64,000 nucleotides of DNA from Verrucomicrobia bacterium LW23. Its GTDB lineage: Bacteria; Verrucomicrobiota; Verrucomicrobiia; Methylacidiphilales; UBA1321. A model generated the notes under the pieces. It was not told where the DNA came from. It was given only the letters and a program-made list of their open reading frames with translations, and did no database searches. The stretch covers positions 1 to 64,000 of the forward strand of contig QAZA01000025.1 of assembly GCA_003054695.1 (NCBI GenBank), in the 5' to 3' direction. Shown piece after piece: positions 33,238-42,025 of the stretch; position 1 is the stretch's first letter, and the number at the start of each line of letters is the position of its first letter. The position numbers and the translations under genes were made by a program.

Positions 33238-33964
33238 TCACCGCCGCCCAGACGCGGTGCACGTCGTCGTGATCATCCAGGTGATGGAGAAACTCGCCGA
33301 CTTCCTCGCGCTGCGCATCCGTAAGGTCGGGGAAGTTCTTGGGGATATACCCCATCTCCGCCGTCACAACCGTCCAGCCATTCTGCGTAAGCCATTGCGA
33401 GACAGCGTGTACCGCAGTGCGGTCGCACACAAAACGCGCGCCCAGTGTACCTGGGGGGATGTCGTCGTTTTGCGCGTGGTCCAGCCCTTCTACCTCGTTC
33501 GCGCCCGCTTCAATCGCCGCGCCCTCGGCGTCCGTGGACGTATCGGGATGGTGCGCCTCCACCAGGCCCACGTGGTCAAACAGAAACTTGTTGCTGCCGG
33601 CCGCGCCGAGCTGGCCCTTTTTGAAAAGCACGCGGATCTCCGGCGCGGTGCGATTGTTATTGTCCGTCAGAACTTCCACAATCACAGGTACTTTGTGCGG
33701 CGCATAGCCCTCAAAATTCACGTGCTCCAGCACCAGTTTGTCGTCGCCAATGCCGGCGCCCTTGTTAATGGCGCGCTGAATGACATCACGCGTAACACTT
33801 TCCCGCTTAGCCTTTTCCACCGCCGCAAACAGGCGCGCGTTCGTAGCGGGATCGGCGCCGCCATGCTTGGCGGCCACCATAATTTCGCGCACGAACTTGC
33901 CGGTTGCCTTCGATTTGCGCAACGAAGCGACTTCGCGCTTTGCCAGTAGCCATTGACGTCCCAT
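33233..33964 (-). CDS. YebC/PmpR-family protein (translational/transcriptional regulator)
   Basis: 243 aa, start MGRQWLLAKREVASLRKSKA at 33964. The family signature is clear: GKFVREIMVAAKHGGADPATNARL, then AKRESVTRDVIQRAINKGAG, EGYAPHKVPVIVEVLTDN-type strands, and VRVLFKKGQLG with GSNKFLFDHVGLVE. The N-terminus usually reads AGHSKW; here it is shortened and changed to MGRQWLLAK. Members resolve stalled ribosomes at proline stretches or act as DNA-binding regulators. The frame to 34135 overlaps the next gene and is rejected. Confidence 0.9.
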   Translation of the reverse strand: MGRQWLLAKREVASLRKSKATGKFVREIMVAAKHGGADPATNARLFAAVEKAKRESVTRDVIQRAINKGAGIGDDKLVLEHVNFEGYAPHKVPVIVEVLTDNNNRTAPEIRVLFKKGQLGAAGSNKFLFDHVGLVEAHHPDTSTDAEGAAIEAGANEVEGLDHAQNDDIPPGTLGARFVCDRTAVHAVSQWLTQNGWTVVTAEMGYIPKNFPDLTDAQREEVGEFLHHLDDHDDVHRVWAAVK

Positions 33965-34049
33965 AGGAGGTGCAATTCTAACACATGCGGCTGTTGGTGC
34001 CAAGACTACACTTTGTACTTTTCGCCACGGGCGCAGTTCTGCGCGTCGT

Positions 34050-35717
34050 TCAGTCCAAACCCGTGGAAGCCAAATATTTACGCAGCGCCGGGTAATCCAC
34101 CTTGGCATTATGCCGCCGATCCAGCGGTATCGCACTTACCGGAACAATCCGGATCGGCGAGACCCACGCCAATGCCTCTGCTAGCGCCACGCTTTCCTCA
34201 GCGGCAGGGGGGCGGCTGTGCTCCACCACCAGGATTCGCACGCCGCGTCCCGCAACAAACGCGCAACGCCGCACGCAGTCAAACGACATCGCAACACATT
34301 CCACCGCAAAGGGATACAGCGTTGCCCTGTCGTCTCTCACGCAAGCCGAAACCCGGCCCAGCAGCCACAACCGGCCCTGCGTGTCGAGATACCCCGCGTC
34401 GCCCGTACGGTGCCAGACGGTGCCGCTGCCCTCCGCATTTCCTTCCCCAACCGCGCCGCTTACAACGCATTTGCACTCCGCGTCCCCGCGCCCGCCCAGG
34501 TAACCCTGCAAAACGTGGGCGCCCGCCACCCAAATTTCCCCGGCCTCGCCGGTTGCTGTTGCCATGCTTTGGAAGTCGGTGTCGGAAATGCGCATCGGCC
34601 CTCTGCCGGGGAAGGCGCCGGCCTCCTCGTCGCAACCGCTTTGAGCCAAACGCGTTATATCGACAATGCGCAACTGAATCTCCTGCACAGGATGTCCCGC
34701 CAGCAGCCCCTTGCCGCCTCTCATCAGCTCCAGGTCCTCTGACGACATCGCGTCCCAGGGAATGTGGCTGACCGGCTCCGCCTCCGTAGAGCCATACACC
34801 GCAACAACTTGCGCATGCGGCGCAGCCTCCTGTAACCGGCGCAGCGTCGACGGAAACACCGGCGCGCCCCCCGTATAAAGGCGGCGGAAGCTCCCCAGTA
34901 CCTCCGGCCCCGCCTCGGCCAGAATGCGCAGATAAAATGCCGGTGAGCCCGCCGTTCTCGCAGGCCTGTGACGCGCCACCTGCGCCGCAATTCGATCCGC
35001 GCGCACCTGCCCCGGCCGCCGCATGTCGGCGTCGGGCAGCAGGGAGGTGACCCCGGACGCCATGTTAGCCAGTACAAACACGGGCAAAGTTGTCAGATCC
35101 ACTTCCCCCGCCCGAAGCTCCAGCGCCTTCGCAAGTGCCTGATGCTGAGCAATAAGGAAGCCATGCGTCCGCACCGCAGCCTTGGGCCGCCCCGTGCTGC
35201 CGCTCGTAAACGTTAACAGCGCCGCCGTCTCCGGCCCCGGTCCAGGCATGCCGCTCTCCGGCGCGGCTTCGCAGGGGAGCCGCGATGGGTCGAGCGAAAC
35301 CCACACGCTCAGCTCCGCCGCGCGAATCTCCGGCACCAACAACCGCAACGCGTGTGCCTTCCAGACGCCAAAAAAGGCGCGCGGCGGTTGCTCCGCGCAG
35401 CACGCCCGCACATGCTCCAGCCCCGCGGCCGGATCGAGGATCATAGCCGTAGCGCCAACCCTAAATAACGCCAGCAGAACAACATACAGTGACGACGACA
35501 TGGGCGCGAGCACAAGCACCACATCGCCGCGGCCCACGCCTCGCCGCACCAGCCAGGCCGCCAGTCCGAGCGACATTGCATCCAGTTGACGAAATGTCAC
35601 CGCTCGTTCACCCCGCGTCAGCCACCCGGCGCGCGCCTCGATGAGCGCGGCATTGTCCGGATACGCCTCGCACTGGCGCCGAATCACGTCCGGAATGGTG
35701 GCGAAGTCAGTGGCCAT
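34050..35717 (-). CDS. acyl-AMP ligase (ANL superfamily, OleC-like)
   Basis: 555 aa, start MATDFATIPDVIRRQCE at 35717. ANL core motifs are visible: TFTSGSTGRPKAA (P-loop, residues 170-181), YGSTEAEP near 300, HRTGDAGYLDTQGRLWLLGR near 445, and the C-terminal lysine in RRHNAKVDYP. The segment DLTTLPVFVLANMASGVTS after the P-loop is of the kind seen in OleC-type ligases that close beta-hydroxy acids to beta-lactones, but ordinary fatty-acid activation is equally possible. It is the last gene of the 48-34 kb minus-strand cluster and starts 4 nt after the GNAT-like stop. Confidence 0.85.
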   Translation of the reverse strand: MATDFATIPDVIRRQCEAYPDNAALIEARAGWLTRGERAVTFRQLDAMSLGLAAWLVRRGVGRGDVVLVLAPMSSSLYVVLLALFRVGATAMILDPAAGLEHVRACCAEQPPRAFFGVWKAHALRLLVPEIRAAELSVWVSLDPSRLPCEAAPESGMPGPGPETAALLTFTSGSTGRPKAAVRTHGFLIAQHQALAKALELRAGEVDLTTLPVFVLANMASGVTSLLPDADMRRPGQVRADRIAAQVARHRPARTAGSPAFYLRILAEAGPEVLGSFRRLYTGGAPVFPSTLRRLQEAAPHAQVVAVYGSTEAEPVSHIPWDAMSSEDLELMRGGKGLLAGHPVQEIQLRIVDITRLAQSGCDEEAGAFPGRGPMRISDTDFQSMATATGEAGEIWVAGAHVLQGYLGGRGDAECKCVVSGAVGEGNAEGSGTVWHRTGDAGYLDTQGRLWLLGRVSACVRDDRATLYPFAVECVAMSFDCVRRCAFVAGRGVRILVVEHSRPPAAEESVALAEALAWVSPIRIVPVSAIPLDRRHNAKVDYPALRKYLASTGLD

Positions 35718-35721
35718 GGCG

Positions 35722-36732
35722 TTACAAGTCTTTGATGTACAACGTGTAACCTCGCATGCGTTCCCCAAAAAAACTGCTGATGTTTTGCGACCTCGCGTTG
35801 CCCTCATGCGCCAGCGCATGGATGCACCTCGTCATCCCCATCGCACGCGCGCGTCTGTGGAACTCGTTCACCAGCACCGCCCCAAGCCCCGCGAAGGCGC
35901 GGGCCGGCAATATCGCCAGCGTCTTGATGATCGCCGTGTTCACCTGCAGCCCCCGCTGCGCCTGCGTAAGGTCCGGAATACCAAAGAGATAGCCCACCAG
36001 AGTCGCCCCCTGCCAGGCCAGTAGCACCATCTCCGCCACCATACGCGCGCGCAGTGGCTGGTAGAGCGCAAGAAAGTGTGGCAGATCGATCGGCGTGTAG
36101 AGATATTGCTGCGTAAAGCTTTGACACGAAAGGTGATACACCGCTTCGAGATCCGCATCAAACCGCGCAGGATCCATCGCGCGAATCTCGATGCCTCCCG
36201 CCGCAAGCCGCGCCCGCGCCCTGTCGGCCCGCGGGTCCTCGCGCTCCAGGTCCGTAACCAGGGTGGAGCTATACTGCGCCAGCGGTGCGAAGCCGTTCTG
36301 CATAAACCACTTAGGGTAGTCGTCAGGATTCTGCGGCTCCAGCATAAAGGGTGGCTCCGCGCTATCGCGTTCTCCGCGTAAGTCTGTCACAAAGCGATAC
36401 TTACGCCATGTTGTGCCGTCCATCGGCCCCACGGCGCACGTGCAGCCTGCTTGCCTTAGCAGCCGCGACGCCTCGTCCAGCACCGCCGCCGCGGCGATGG
36501 GCCCCGTGGCGGCAAAGTGGCCGATCGTCCCAGGCCTGCGCCCCTCCATTTGCGGCACATGCGTCCACCAAAGCGAGGCCCGCGCGTGCTCCGTTTCCGT
36601 GGCAACAACCAGATGCATATCGCAGTCGTGCGATGCAAGTATCTCGCGCTTAAGAGGTTCCAGCGTCGAAACATCCGGGTAAACGACGCTGTCGGAGGAA
36701 AAGTCGGTTCTTGTGAAGTGATGAAAGATCAT
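35722..36732 (-). CDS. GNAT-like acyltransferase, two-domain
   Basis: 336 aa. The C-terminal half looks like a GNAT domain: LLAWQGATLVGYLFGIPD, then TAIIKTLAILPARAFAGLGAVLVNEFHRRA with the acyl-CoA binding turn, and CIHALAHEGNARSQNISSFFG. The N-terminal half (MHLVVATETEHARASLWW, GPMDGTTWRKYRFVTD) is a second, degenerate unit. It probably transfers an acyl group to an amine or hydroxyl. In this cluster a homoserine-type amine made by the BtaA-like enzyme would be a logical acceptor, but that is inference. It is tightly spaced with the ligase (4 nt) and the kinase-like gene (15 nt). Confidence 0.65.
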   Translation of the reverse strand: MIFHHFTRTDFSSDSVVYPDVSTLEPLKREILASHDCDMHLVVATETEHARASLWWTHVPQMEGRRPGTIGHFAATGPIAAAAVLDEASRLLRQAGCTCAVGPMDGTTWRKYRFVTDLRGERDSAEPPFMLEPQNPDDYPKWFMQNGFAPLAQYSSTLVTDLEREDPRADRARARLAAGGIEIRAMDPARFDADLEAVYHLSCQSFTQQYLYTPIDLPHFLALYQPLRARMVAEMVLLAWQGATLVGYLFGIPDLTQAQRGLQVNTAIIKTLAILPARAFAGLGAVLVNEFHRRARAMGMTRCIHALAHEGNARSQNISSFFGERMRGYTLYIKDL

Positions 36733-36747
36733 GAAATAGACAAGCCA

Positions 36748-38172
36748 TCATGTGTTCTGAAACCATAGCATTAACGCAGGAATCCACCCCGTGCATGCCG
36801 CCACCGGCGCGATTACGGATTCCACAACCCATTGACGCGCTTGATCTTGCACACGCGGCTCCACTGGCGACCAGTAGCGCGCAAACAGGGCGATGGAGGC
36901 CCACAATCCGGCCGCCATCATCACCAGCGCCACGGGCCAGGCGGCGGAGGAAAGCATGAGAGGCACCGCAGGTGCAAAAGCAATCCACGTCGTCAGCCAG
37001 GCCGTCCAGACAACGCGTCCCAGGCTCATCTCCCGCTGAACCACGCGCAGCCGGGCCGCTACCATATTGCCCGTGCTGCACGCCAGGCACAAGTGAAACG
37101 GAAGCCACCCGTGTTCCAGCCCCACCGCAAGTGCCACAAACAGATGGAGATACGCACCGCACACCACCCGGCTGACCGCATAAAGATTAAGCATTGGCCG
37201 CAGCCCGGACGAAAATGTAGGTAAGAAGATGTGCATCACAAACAAGAGCAATGGGCTTACAAGATACGGCCATGCCCCCAGCGCCCACAGCCCGAATGCG
37301 GAAAGCGACGCTGCCATCAGCGCGTTGTCGCTCAGGGTGGTGCGATTGCGGCAAACGATGGAAAGCAACGCAAGCGACGTAAGGACAACGAGTTGAATAA
37401 CAAGCTCCGCGGCGCTTAGGTGGATGTATAGCTGTAAGATATAAAAGGTGCCAACAGGTATAAACAGGTTGTCCAGCCCTCGCCACGAAATAGCCTCCAC
37501 CAGCATGATAATCAGTCCGACGACCACCCCAATCAGCAGGCATTCCGCCCTCCCCACGGGGCTGAAGAGGAGGAGTGGCACGTGGGTTGTCAAAAATGCG
37601 ACGCTGAAGAACGCCAGGGAACCCTCGAAGCTCTTTTCGCCCTCCTGCGTTTTGTACCGGTGCAGGCCGTAGCGCACGCCGACAACAGCGCCAACCGCAT
37701 CCGCAACGGTAAGTGTAAGCACGGGAATGAGATACAAAAGCCACTCTCCGTGGGCGAGCCAAAACATCACGCCGATGGAAATGGGAAAGTACATCTCTCC
37801 CAACGAGATACGATCTACGTAAATGCCGCCTCCCATCACGCGTTGCAGTGCGGGAATCCACCGGATGGCCAGCAGCGCCGCAGTGGTGGCACCTGACCAC
37901 GCCAGCACCGGCCACGTCTCCGCAAACAGCCAGGGAAAAGTGAGGCAAACCAGCCCGGTGCCAACGTGCGCGGCCTTGCGGGTAAGTTCGCGATCAATCC
38001 CGTAAGTGCCTGGTGCGGAGGATGTAACATTGCCACCCGTGTCTCCGGCGAGAGATGCCGCGGCGCAGCGCCTTTGCAGGGTGCACAGCGCTGCAACCAT
38101 CAACCCGGGCGCCGCCGTTACGGCCACAAGCGCCATGGCGAAGAGCCATGTGTGGGTGGAGGCAGTCATCAT
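36748..38172 (-). CDS. CTP-dependent phytol/dolichol-kinase-like membrane protein with long C-terminal membrane extension
   Basis: 474 aa, about 12 hydrophobic segments. The first 240 residues match the phytol kinase/dolichol kinase/CDP-DAG-synthase-like superfamily: DRELTRKAAHVGTGLVCL, GEMYFPISIGVMFW, the nucleotide-site ADAVGAVVGVRYG, and GEKSFEGSLAFF. These enzymes phosphorylate polyprenyl alcohols with CTP. Residues 250-474 are extra membrane helices not found in typical phytol kinases. The start overlaps the stop of the BtaA-like gene by 4 nt, so the two are translationally coupled. Confidence 0.75.
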   Translation of the reverse strand: MMTASTHTWLFAMALVAVTAAPGLMVAALCTLQRRCAAASLAGDTGGNVTSSAPGTYGIDRELTRKAAHVGTGLVCLTFPWLFAETWPVLAWSGATTAALLAIRWIPALQRVMGGGIYVDRISLGEMYFPISIGVMFWLAHGEWLLYLIPVLTLTVADAVGAVVGVRYGLHRYKTQEGEKSFEGSLAFFSVAFLTTHVPLLLFSPVGRAECLLIGVVVGLIIMLVEAISWRGLDNLFIPVGTFYILQLYIHLSAAELVIQLVVLTSLALLSIVCRNRTTLSDNALMAASLSAFGLWALGAWPYLVSPLLLFVMHIFLPTFSSGLRPMLNLYAVSRVVCGAYLHLFVALAVGLEHGWLPFHLCLACSTGNMVAARLRVVQREMSLGRVVWTAWLTTWIAFAPAVPLMLSSAAWPVALVMMAAGLWASIALFARYWSPVEPRVQDQARQWVVESVIAPVAACTGWIPALMLWFQNT

Positions 38173-39332
38173 GGGCCTAGGACCTCCTCCACATGTAAAG
38201 CATTGTAGAAGAACGCCTTATCCTTAGCGTGCAAGCTCGCGGAAAGGCCGCCGCCGACGGGACGGATGAGATGGTGCATCTCCGGCGGCGTGCATCGTGG
38301 GGCCAGCATATTCCAGTAGACGAGCCGAGCCCCTGGTTTTGCCACCCGGGCAATGGTTGCCAGCAAGCTATTGGTGTTTTCCTGCGACATGTATTCGAAG
38401 ATGTCGCTCAGATTCAGTCGCGAAATCGGATCTCCCTGGTGCTGAGCGAGATACGACTCGATGGAGCTTTGATGCCACTCGAGCCTACCGAGGTTGCGGC
38501 GGATGGCTTCGAAGTTTTCCGGACGAAGCCAATAAGGCAGCGCGGTAGTGTGCGTTCCCAGCATAATCCATTGCATATAAGGATTTTGCGAGGGATCCAA
38601 AACCGTCGCTGCATAGCGGGAGCGCTCCAGAACGCGTTGCGAGACGGAAACGTAGCCATCCACGTAGCGGAAAAAGCTGGGGTCGCGCCCTGCCCACCCC
38701 ATCACGGTTCGCGAGAAAAAGAGGCGGAACAGGAGACGCCACCGCCACGTGTTAAAGCGTTGCGCATAAAAGACTTCGCGTTGCCGATGATCGCGTGGGA
38801 CGAATAGCTCCCGCACGTTGGCCTGGCTGTGAACCAGAGGGAGGACTTGTGTGCGAAACAGGTGAAAATAGCGCTCAAATTTTCCCGAACGGCCGATTCC
38901 CGCGGCGATATCGCTTGGTCGGGCGTCCCAGAATTCCCTGCTTGACGGCTCGAGTTCGGCGCGGCAGCTCTGGTACAAGCGCTGGCGCTCCATCGCGAGG
39001 TGCTTCCGTTCGCCCGGCGAGAGGTCTAAAGCTTCAACTCCCACCAGCACAAGCAGTTGCGAGTGAGTGAGCGTTCGAAATGCGGCGACCCGAAGAGCGA
39101 GGCAGGCGAGTTGAGCCGCGCTTAGGTCAAGAGCGATAACTCGTTGCGCCCCAGTGGCTAACATTGCAAGGGCATTGTCTCCGGCGGAGGCAATGGAGAG
39201 GCACTCATCACCGGGACCCGCGTTGAGGCCCTCGAGCAGAACGTCGGCATCCTCCCATACCTGGGCGTAGCGGATGAGGTCGAAGCGAGCGTGCGCGGCG
39301 GCTTCGGCGGGTGGGGCTGGGAGGGTGCTCAT
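38169..39332 (-). CDS. BtaA-like SAM:diacylglycerol 3-amino-3-carboxypropyltransferase (DUF3419)
   Basis: 387 aa. Motifs of the BtaA family are RYAQVWEDADVLLEGL at residue 21, the SAM site SIASAGDNALAML and VIALDLSAAQLACLALRV, GKFERYFHLFR, and the C-terminal SRLNLSDIFEYMS with KPGARLVYWNMLAPR. BtaA moves the aminocarboxypropyl group of SAM onto the free hydroxyl of diacylglycerol, giving diacylglyceryl-homoserine. No BtaB N-methyltransferase is in the window, so a betaine lipid is not assured. The gene overlaps both neighbours by 4 nt (39329-39332 and 38169-38172). Confidence 0.85.
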   Translation of the reverse strand: MSTLPAPPAEAAAHARFDLIRYAQVWEDADVLLEGLNAGPGDECLSIASAGDNALAMLATGAQRVIALDLSAAQLACLALRVAAFRTLTHSQLLVLVGVEALDLSPGERKHLAMERQRLYQSCRAELEPSSREFWDARPSDIAAGIGRSGKFERYFHLFRTQVLPLVHSQANVRELFVPRDHRQREVFYAQRFNTWRWRLLFRLFFSRTVMGWAGRDPSFFRYVDGYVSVSQRVLERSRYAATVLDPSQNPYMQWIMLGTHTTALPYWLRPENFEAIRRNLGRLEWHQSSIESYLAQHQGDPISRLNLSDIFEYMSQENTNSLLATIARVAKPGARLVYWNMLAPRCTPPEMHHLIRPVGGGLSASLHAKDKAFFYNALHVEEVLGP

Positions 39333-41992
39333 GTCGCCGCCTCCGCTTCGTGTAAGGTTTTGCGTATCAACAGGATGCGGCCGGTTGATCCGTCGAACTC
39401 CACTTCGTCGCCCGTGTGCAGCCAGCTTGTCAGCCCGGGGATGGAGACGATGGCCGGGATGCCCATTTCGCGAGCGACAATGGCCGAGTGCGACAGGAGG
39501 CTGCCGTGCTCCACAAGCAGGCCGGCTGCGGAGGGGAACAACATGATCCAGCCAGGGTCCGTGCGCGGCGCTACAAGTATCTCTCCCACTTCTATTTGCG
39601 CATGGCGCGGGCTAAGGATGACGCGCACTTTGGCTCGCACGATGCCCGGGCAGCAGCCCGTGCCGGTGCGCTGGCTGGCGGCGTTTGCGGAGGTGGAGGC
39701 AGGGGCGGCGGCGGTCGCAGTCGGGCCATCAAAGGCGTTGCCGACGTACACGGCGCCGCGGGTAGCGAAGCGGTCGGCGGGTGGCGGGCTGTCGCGGAAT
39801 TGTTGGAACTCCTTCACTCGCAACGCGATAAGTCCTCGAAGATCCGTGGTTGCGGCAGTTCCGTCAATGAAGCTGAATATTTCTTCGATGGTGAGGTAGA
39901 AGATATCCCGGGGCGCTTCCAGGCGTCCTTCCGCGTGAAGGCGCTTGCCGATTTCCACAAAAATGCGGCGCGCGCGACCGAACACGCGGGTGCGCTCGAA
40001 GCGCAGGTTTTCGCGGTCGCGAATCCTGGCTCTCGCCTGGTTCAGCACGTAGCAGAAGATTCTGTAGCGCAACGGGTTATGCGCGAGGGCGTCCTCGACG
40101 CGGCGCTCGGCTTGGGTGCGCAATGCGGCCGGTCCCGGGCCTTGCGTTTCCCTCTGCATGGCAGCCGTGCCTGCGAGGCGGCCGACGGCGCGATACAGCA
40201 TGAGGGGATCGTCGTGGAGGGTAGCGCTTTCGAGCTTGAGCTCTTCCAGGCATCGCTCGCCGAATTTGTCTAGATATTGGGCGAACGCATGCCGTAACTG
40301 CATGATGCTGTGGATGTTGTGATCGAGGCTCCAGTAAATTTCCGCCAGGTTTCCGCCCGAAAGTGTGGCGACGATTCCAGGGCTCTCGACCTCGGCTGCA
40401 GCGGCCAGGCGGGCCATCTCCTGGATGCGGCGGGCCGGTTCCGCGCTGATCATCGCTCCTTCGCTGGATGCTGCGACGAGGTTGTTTTGAAGCGTTCCAT
40501 CGGTGTCGCCGCACCAGCTGGTGCACAGTTTGCGCAGGGTGCCGTAGTAGATCATCGCGAAGAAGTCGTTGATGAGCGGTGCGTCCCAGTGGGTGAGGAG
40601 GCGCGACTGGATCTCGCGGAACGACGAGGCCAATTGTTCCAAGCGCATGTGGCTGAGTGGCAGGGACTTTGCGTTGAGAACAGCGTCGAGTCTCGCATAA
40701 AAGGCGCGAACTTTTTTCGGCAAAGTCCAGTGGCTGCGGATCAGCCCTGCGATGGTGGAGAGGAGTTCGGCGTAGTCGGCAATTTGTGCGGGCGCGCTTT
40801 CAAATTCGCGCATAACTTCTTGGGGCAGAGGCTCTTTCACGCCCATCATCTGTTCCATAAACGTGCGGTTAATGGCGAAGCCGGGAAGCATGGCAAGCAC
40901 GCGATACCAATTGACCATGTTGTAGTACACTCTTCCCCTAATAAGCCCCAGCATTCGTGGAAAGACATCGGCGCCCTGGTCGATTCGCCTTTGTGGCACC
41001 CCTAAAATCGTGACAAACTGCCGATAGACCGCCTCGTAGCTTTGGCGGGCAAAACTGAAGGTGAGGGGTGTAGTAACGCCGTTATAGCTTTCCGATATAT
41101 TGCTGTTATCCCAAAGTTGCCAGGCGCCGTCGGGGTCCGGCCGGCCCGCCAGCGAGGTAATCGGGCGCGACTGGAGGAGCCAGATCTTATCGTCGTGCAA
41201 GGCCCATTCGATATCCTGAGGCAGCCCAAAGTGGGCGGCGCAGCGCCTTGCCAGGGCTGCAACCGCCTTGATGTGTACACCGGAAAGCGTTGGGGGGGAA
41301 GGGGATGCAGGGGCCTTGTCTGATCCCTGGAGAATGTCACCTTCCTGGGAGACTCGATATGTCTCGCCATCGGCTTCGCCGCTTACAAGCTTCTCGCCGG
41401 TACCGCGCACGGCGGCTACTACGGCAATGGAGCGGCTGCCTGAAACAGGATCTGCGCTGAAAGCCACGCCGGCTGCTTCTGCAGGAATCATGGCCTGGAT
41501 GATGACGGCGGGTGCCGGCGGTGGGAGATCAAGTCCGGCCTGCTTGCGGTAGGCGTAGATGCGCGGACTGTAGCCGGAGCGCCACACATCAGATATACGT
41601 GTTGCTACGTCGTCCCAGCTTACATGCAAAAAGCTGTCCAGCTGCCCGGCAAAAGAGTGGCCAGCGCCATCCTCGTCGGCGGCGGAGGATCGCACGGCCA
41701 GGCCGGCCGCCGGGTTGCCGAGCATTGGCCGCAGGCGCGGCAACTCCTGGGCGATCCAGCGAGGGGAAGGTGCTAGGCCGCGCAGAATCTCCGCGGCCTG
41801 CTCGGCCGTGGCTGCCTGGGAGAGAGCATCGCGTTGCGATGGGCTCAGCGCCTCCATAAAAGCTTGTGGCGCAACCACCTGGAAGGGCGGGACCGGGAAG
41901 GCCGGACGCTCCGGGGTCTCGGCCAGGCTCATCAGAGCGCGGGCCTTGCCACCAGGGTCGGTCTCGGGAGAGATGGGCGTAGGGTGCTGCAT
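39329..41992 (-). CDS. PEP-synthase/rifampin-phosphotransferase-like phosphotransferase
   Basis: 887 aa. The ATP-grasp N-domain carries LAVRSSAADEDGAGHSFAGQLDSFL near residue 100, VIIQAMIPAEAAGVAFSADP, and DIEWALHDDKIWLLQSRPI near 275. The C-terminal swivelling domain has LVEHGSLLSHSAIVAREMGIPAI with catalytic His at about 835. There is no PEP-binding barrel. The length and layout match rifampin phosphotransferase (about 865 aa), which phosphorylates a small-molecule hydroxyl with ATP. The central 300-650 region is long, helical and probably binds the acceptor. In this cluster the target could be a lipid alcohol, but this is unproven. Confidence 0.82.
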   Translation of the reverse strand: MQHPTPISPETDPGGKARALMSLAETPERPAFPVPPFQVVAPQAFMEALSPSQRDALSQAATAEQAAEILRGLAPSPRWIAQELPRLRPMLGNPAAGLAVRSSAADEDGAGHSFAGQLDSFLHVSWDDVATRISDVWRSGYSPRIYAYRKQAGLDLPPPAPAVIIQAMIPAEAAGVAFSADPVSGSRSIAVVAAVRGTGEKLVSGEADGETYRVSQEGDILQGSDKAPASPSPPTLSGVHIKAVAALARRCAAHFGLPQDIEWALHDDKIWLLQSRPITSLAGRPDPDGAWQLWDNSNISESYNGVTTPLTFSFARQSYEAVYRQFVTILGVPQRRIDQGADVFPRMLGLIRGRVYYNMVNWYRVLAMLPGFAINRTFMEQMMGVKEPLPQEVMREFESAPAQIADYAELLSTIAGLIRSHWTLPKKVRAFYARLDAVLNAKSLPLSHMRLEQLASSFREIQSRLLTHWDAPLINDFFAMIYYGTLRKLCTSWCGDTDGTLQNNLVAASSEGAMISAEPARRIQEMARLAAAAEVESPGIVATLSGGNLAEIYWSLDHNIHSIMQLRHAFAQYLDKFGERCLEELKLESATLHDDPLMLYRAVGRLAGTAAMQRETQGPGPAALRTQAERRVEDALAHNPLRYRIFCYVLNQARARIRDRENLRFERTRVFGRARRIFVEIGKRLHAEGRLEAPRDIFYLTIEEIFSFIDGTAATTDLRGLIALRVKEFQQFRDSPPPADRFATRGAVYVGNAFDGPTATAAAPASTSANAASQRTGTGCCPGIVRAKVRVILSPRHAQIEVGEILVAPRTDPGWIMLFPSAAGLLVEHGSLLSHSAIVAREMGIPAIVSIPGLTSWLHTGDEVEFDGSTGRILLIRKTLHEAEAAT

Positions 41993-42025
41993 GGTGACGG
42001 AGGGGGAGAGTGTGGAGGCGAAGGA

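Noticed and set aside
33965-34135. N-terminal extension of the YebC gene
   Set aside because: It overlaps the end of the ligase gene and adds Arg/Trp-rich sequence not found in the family.
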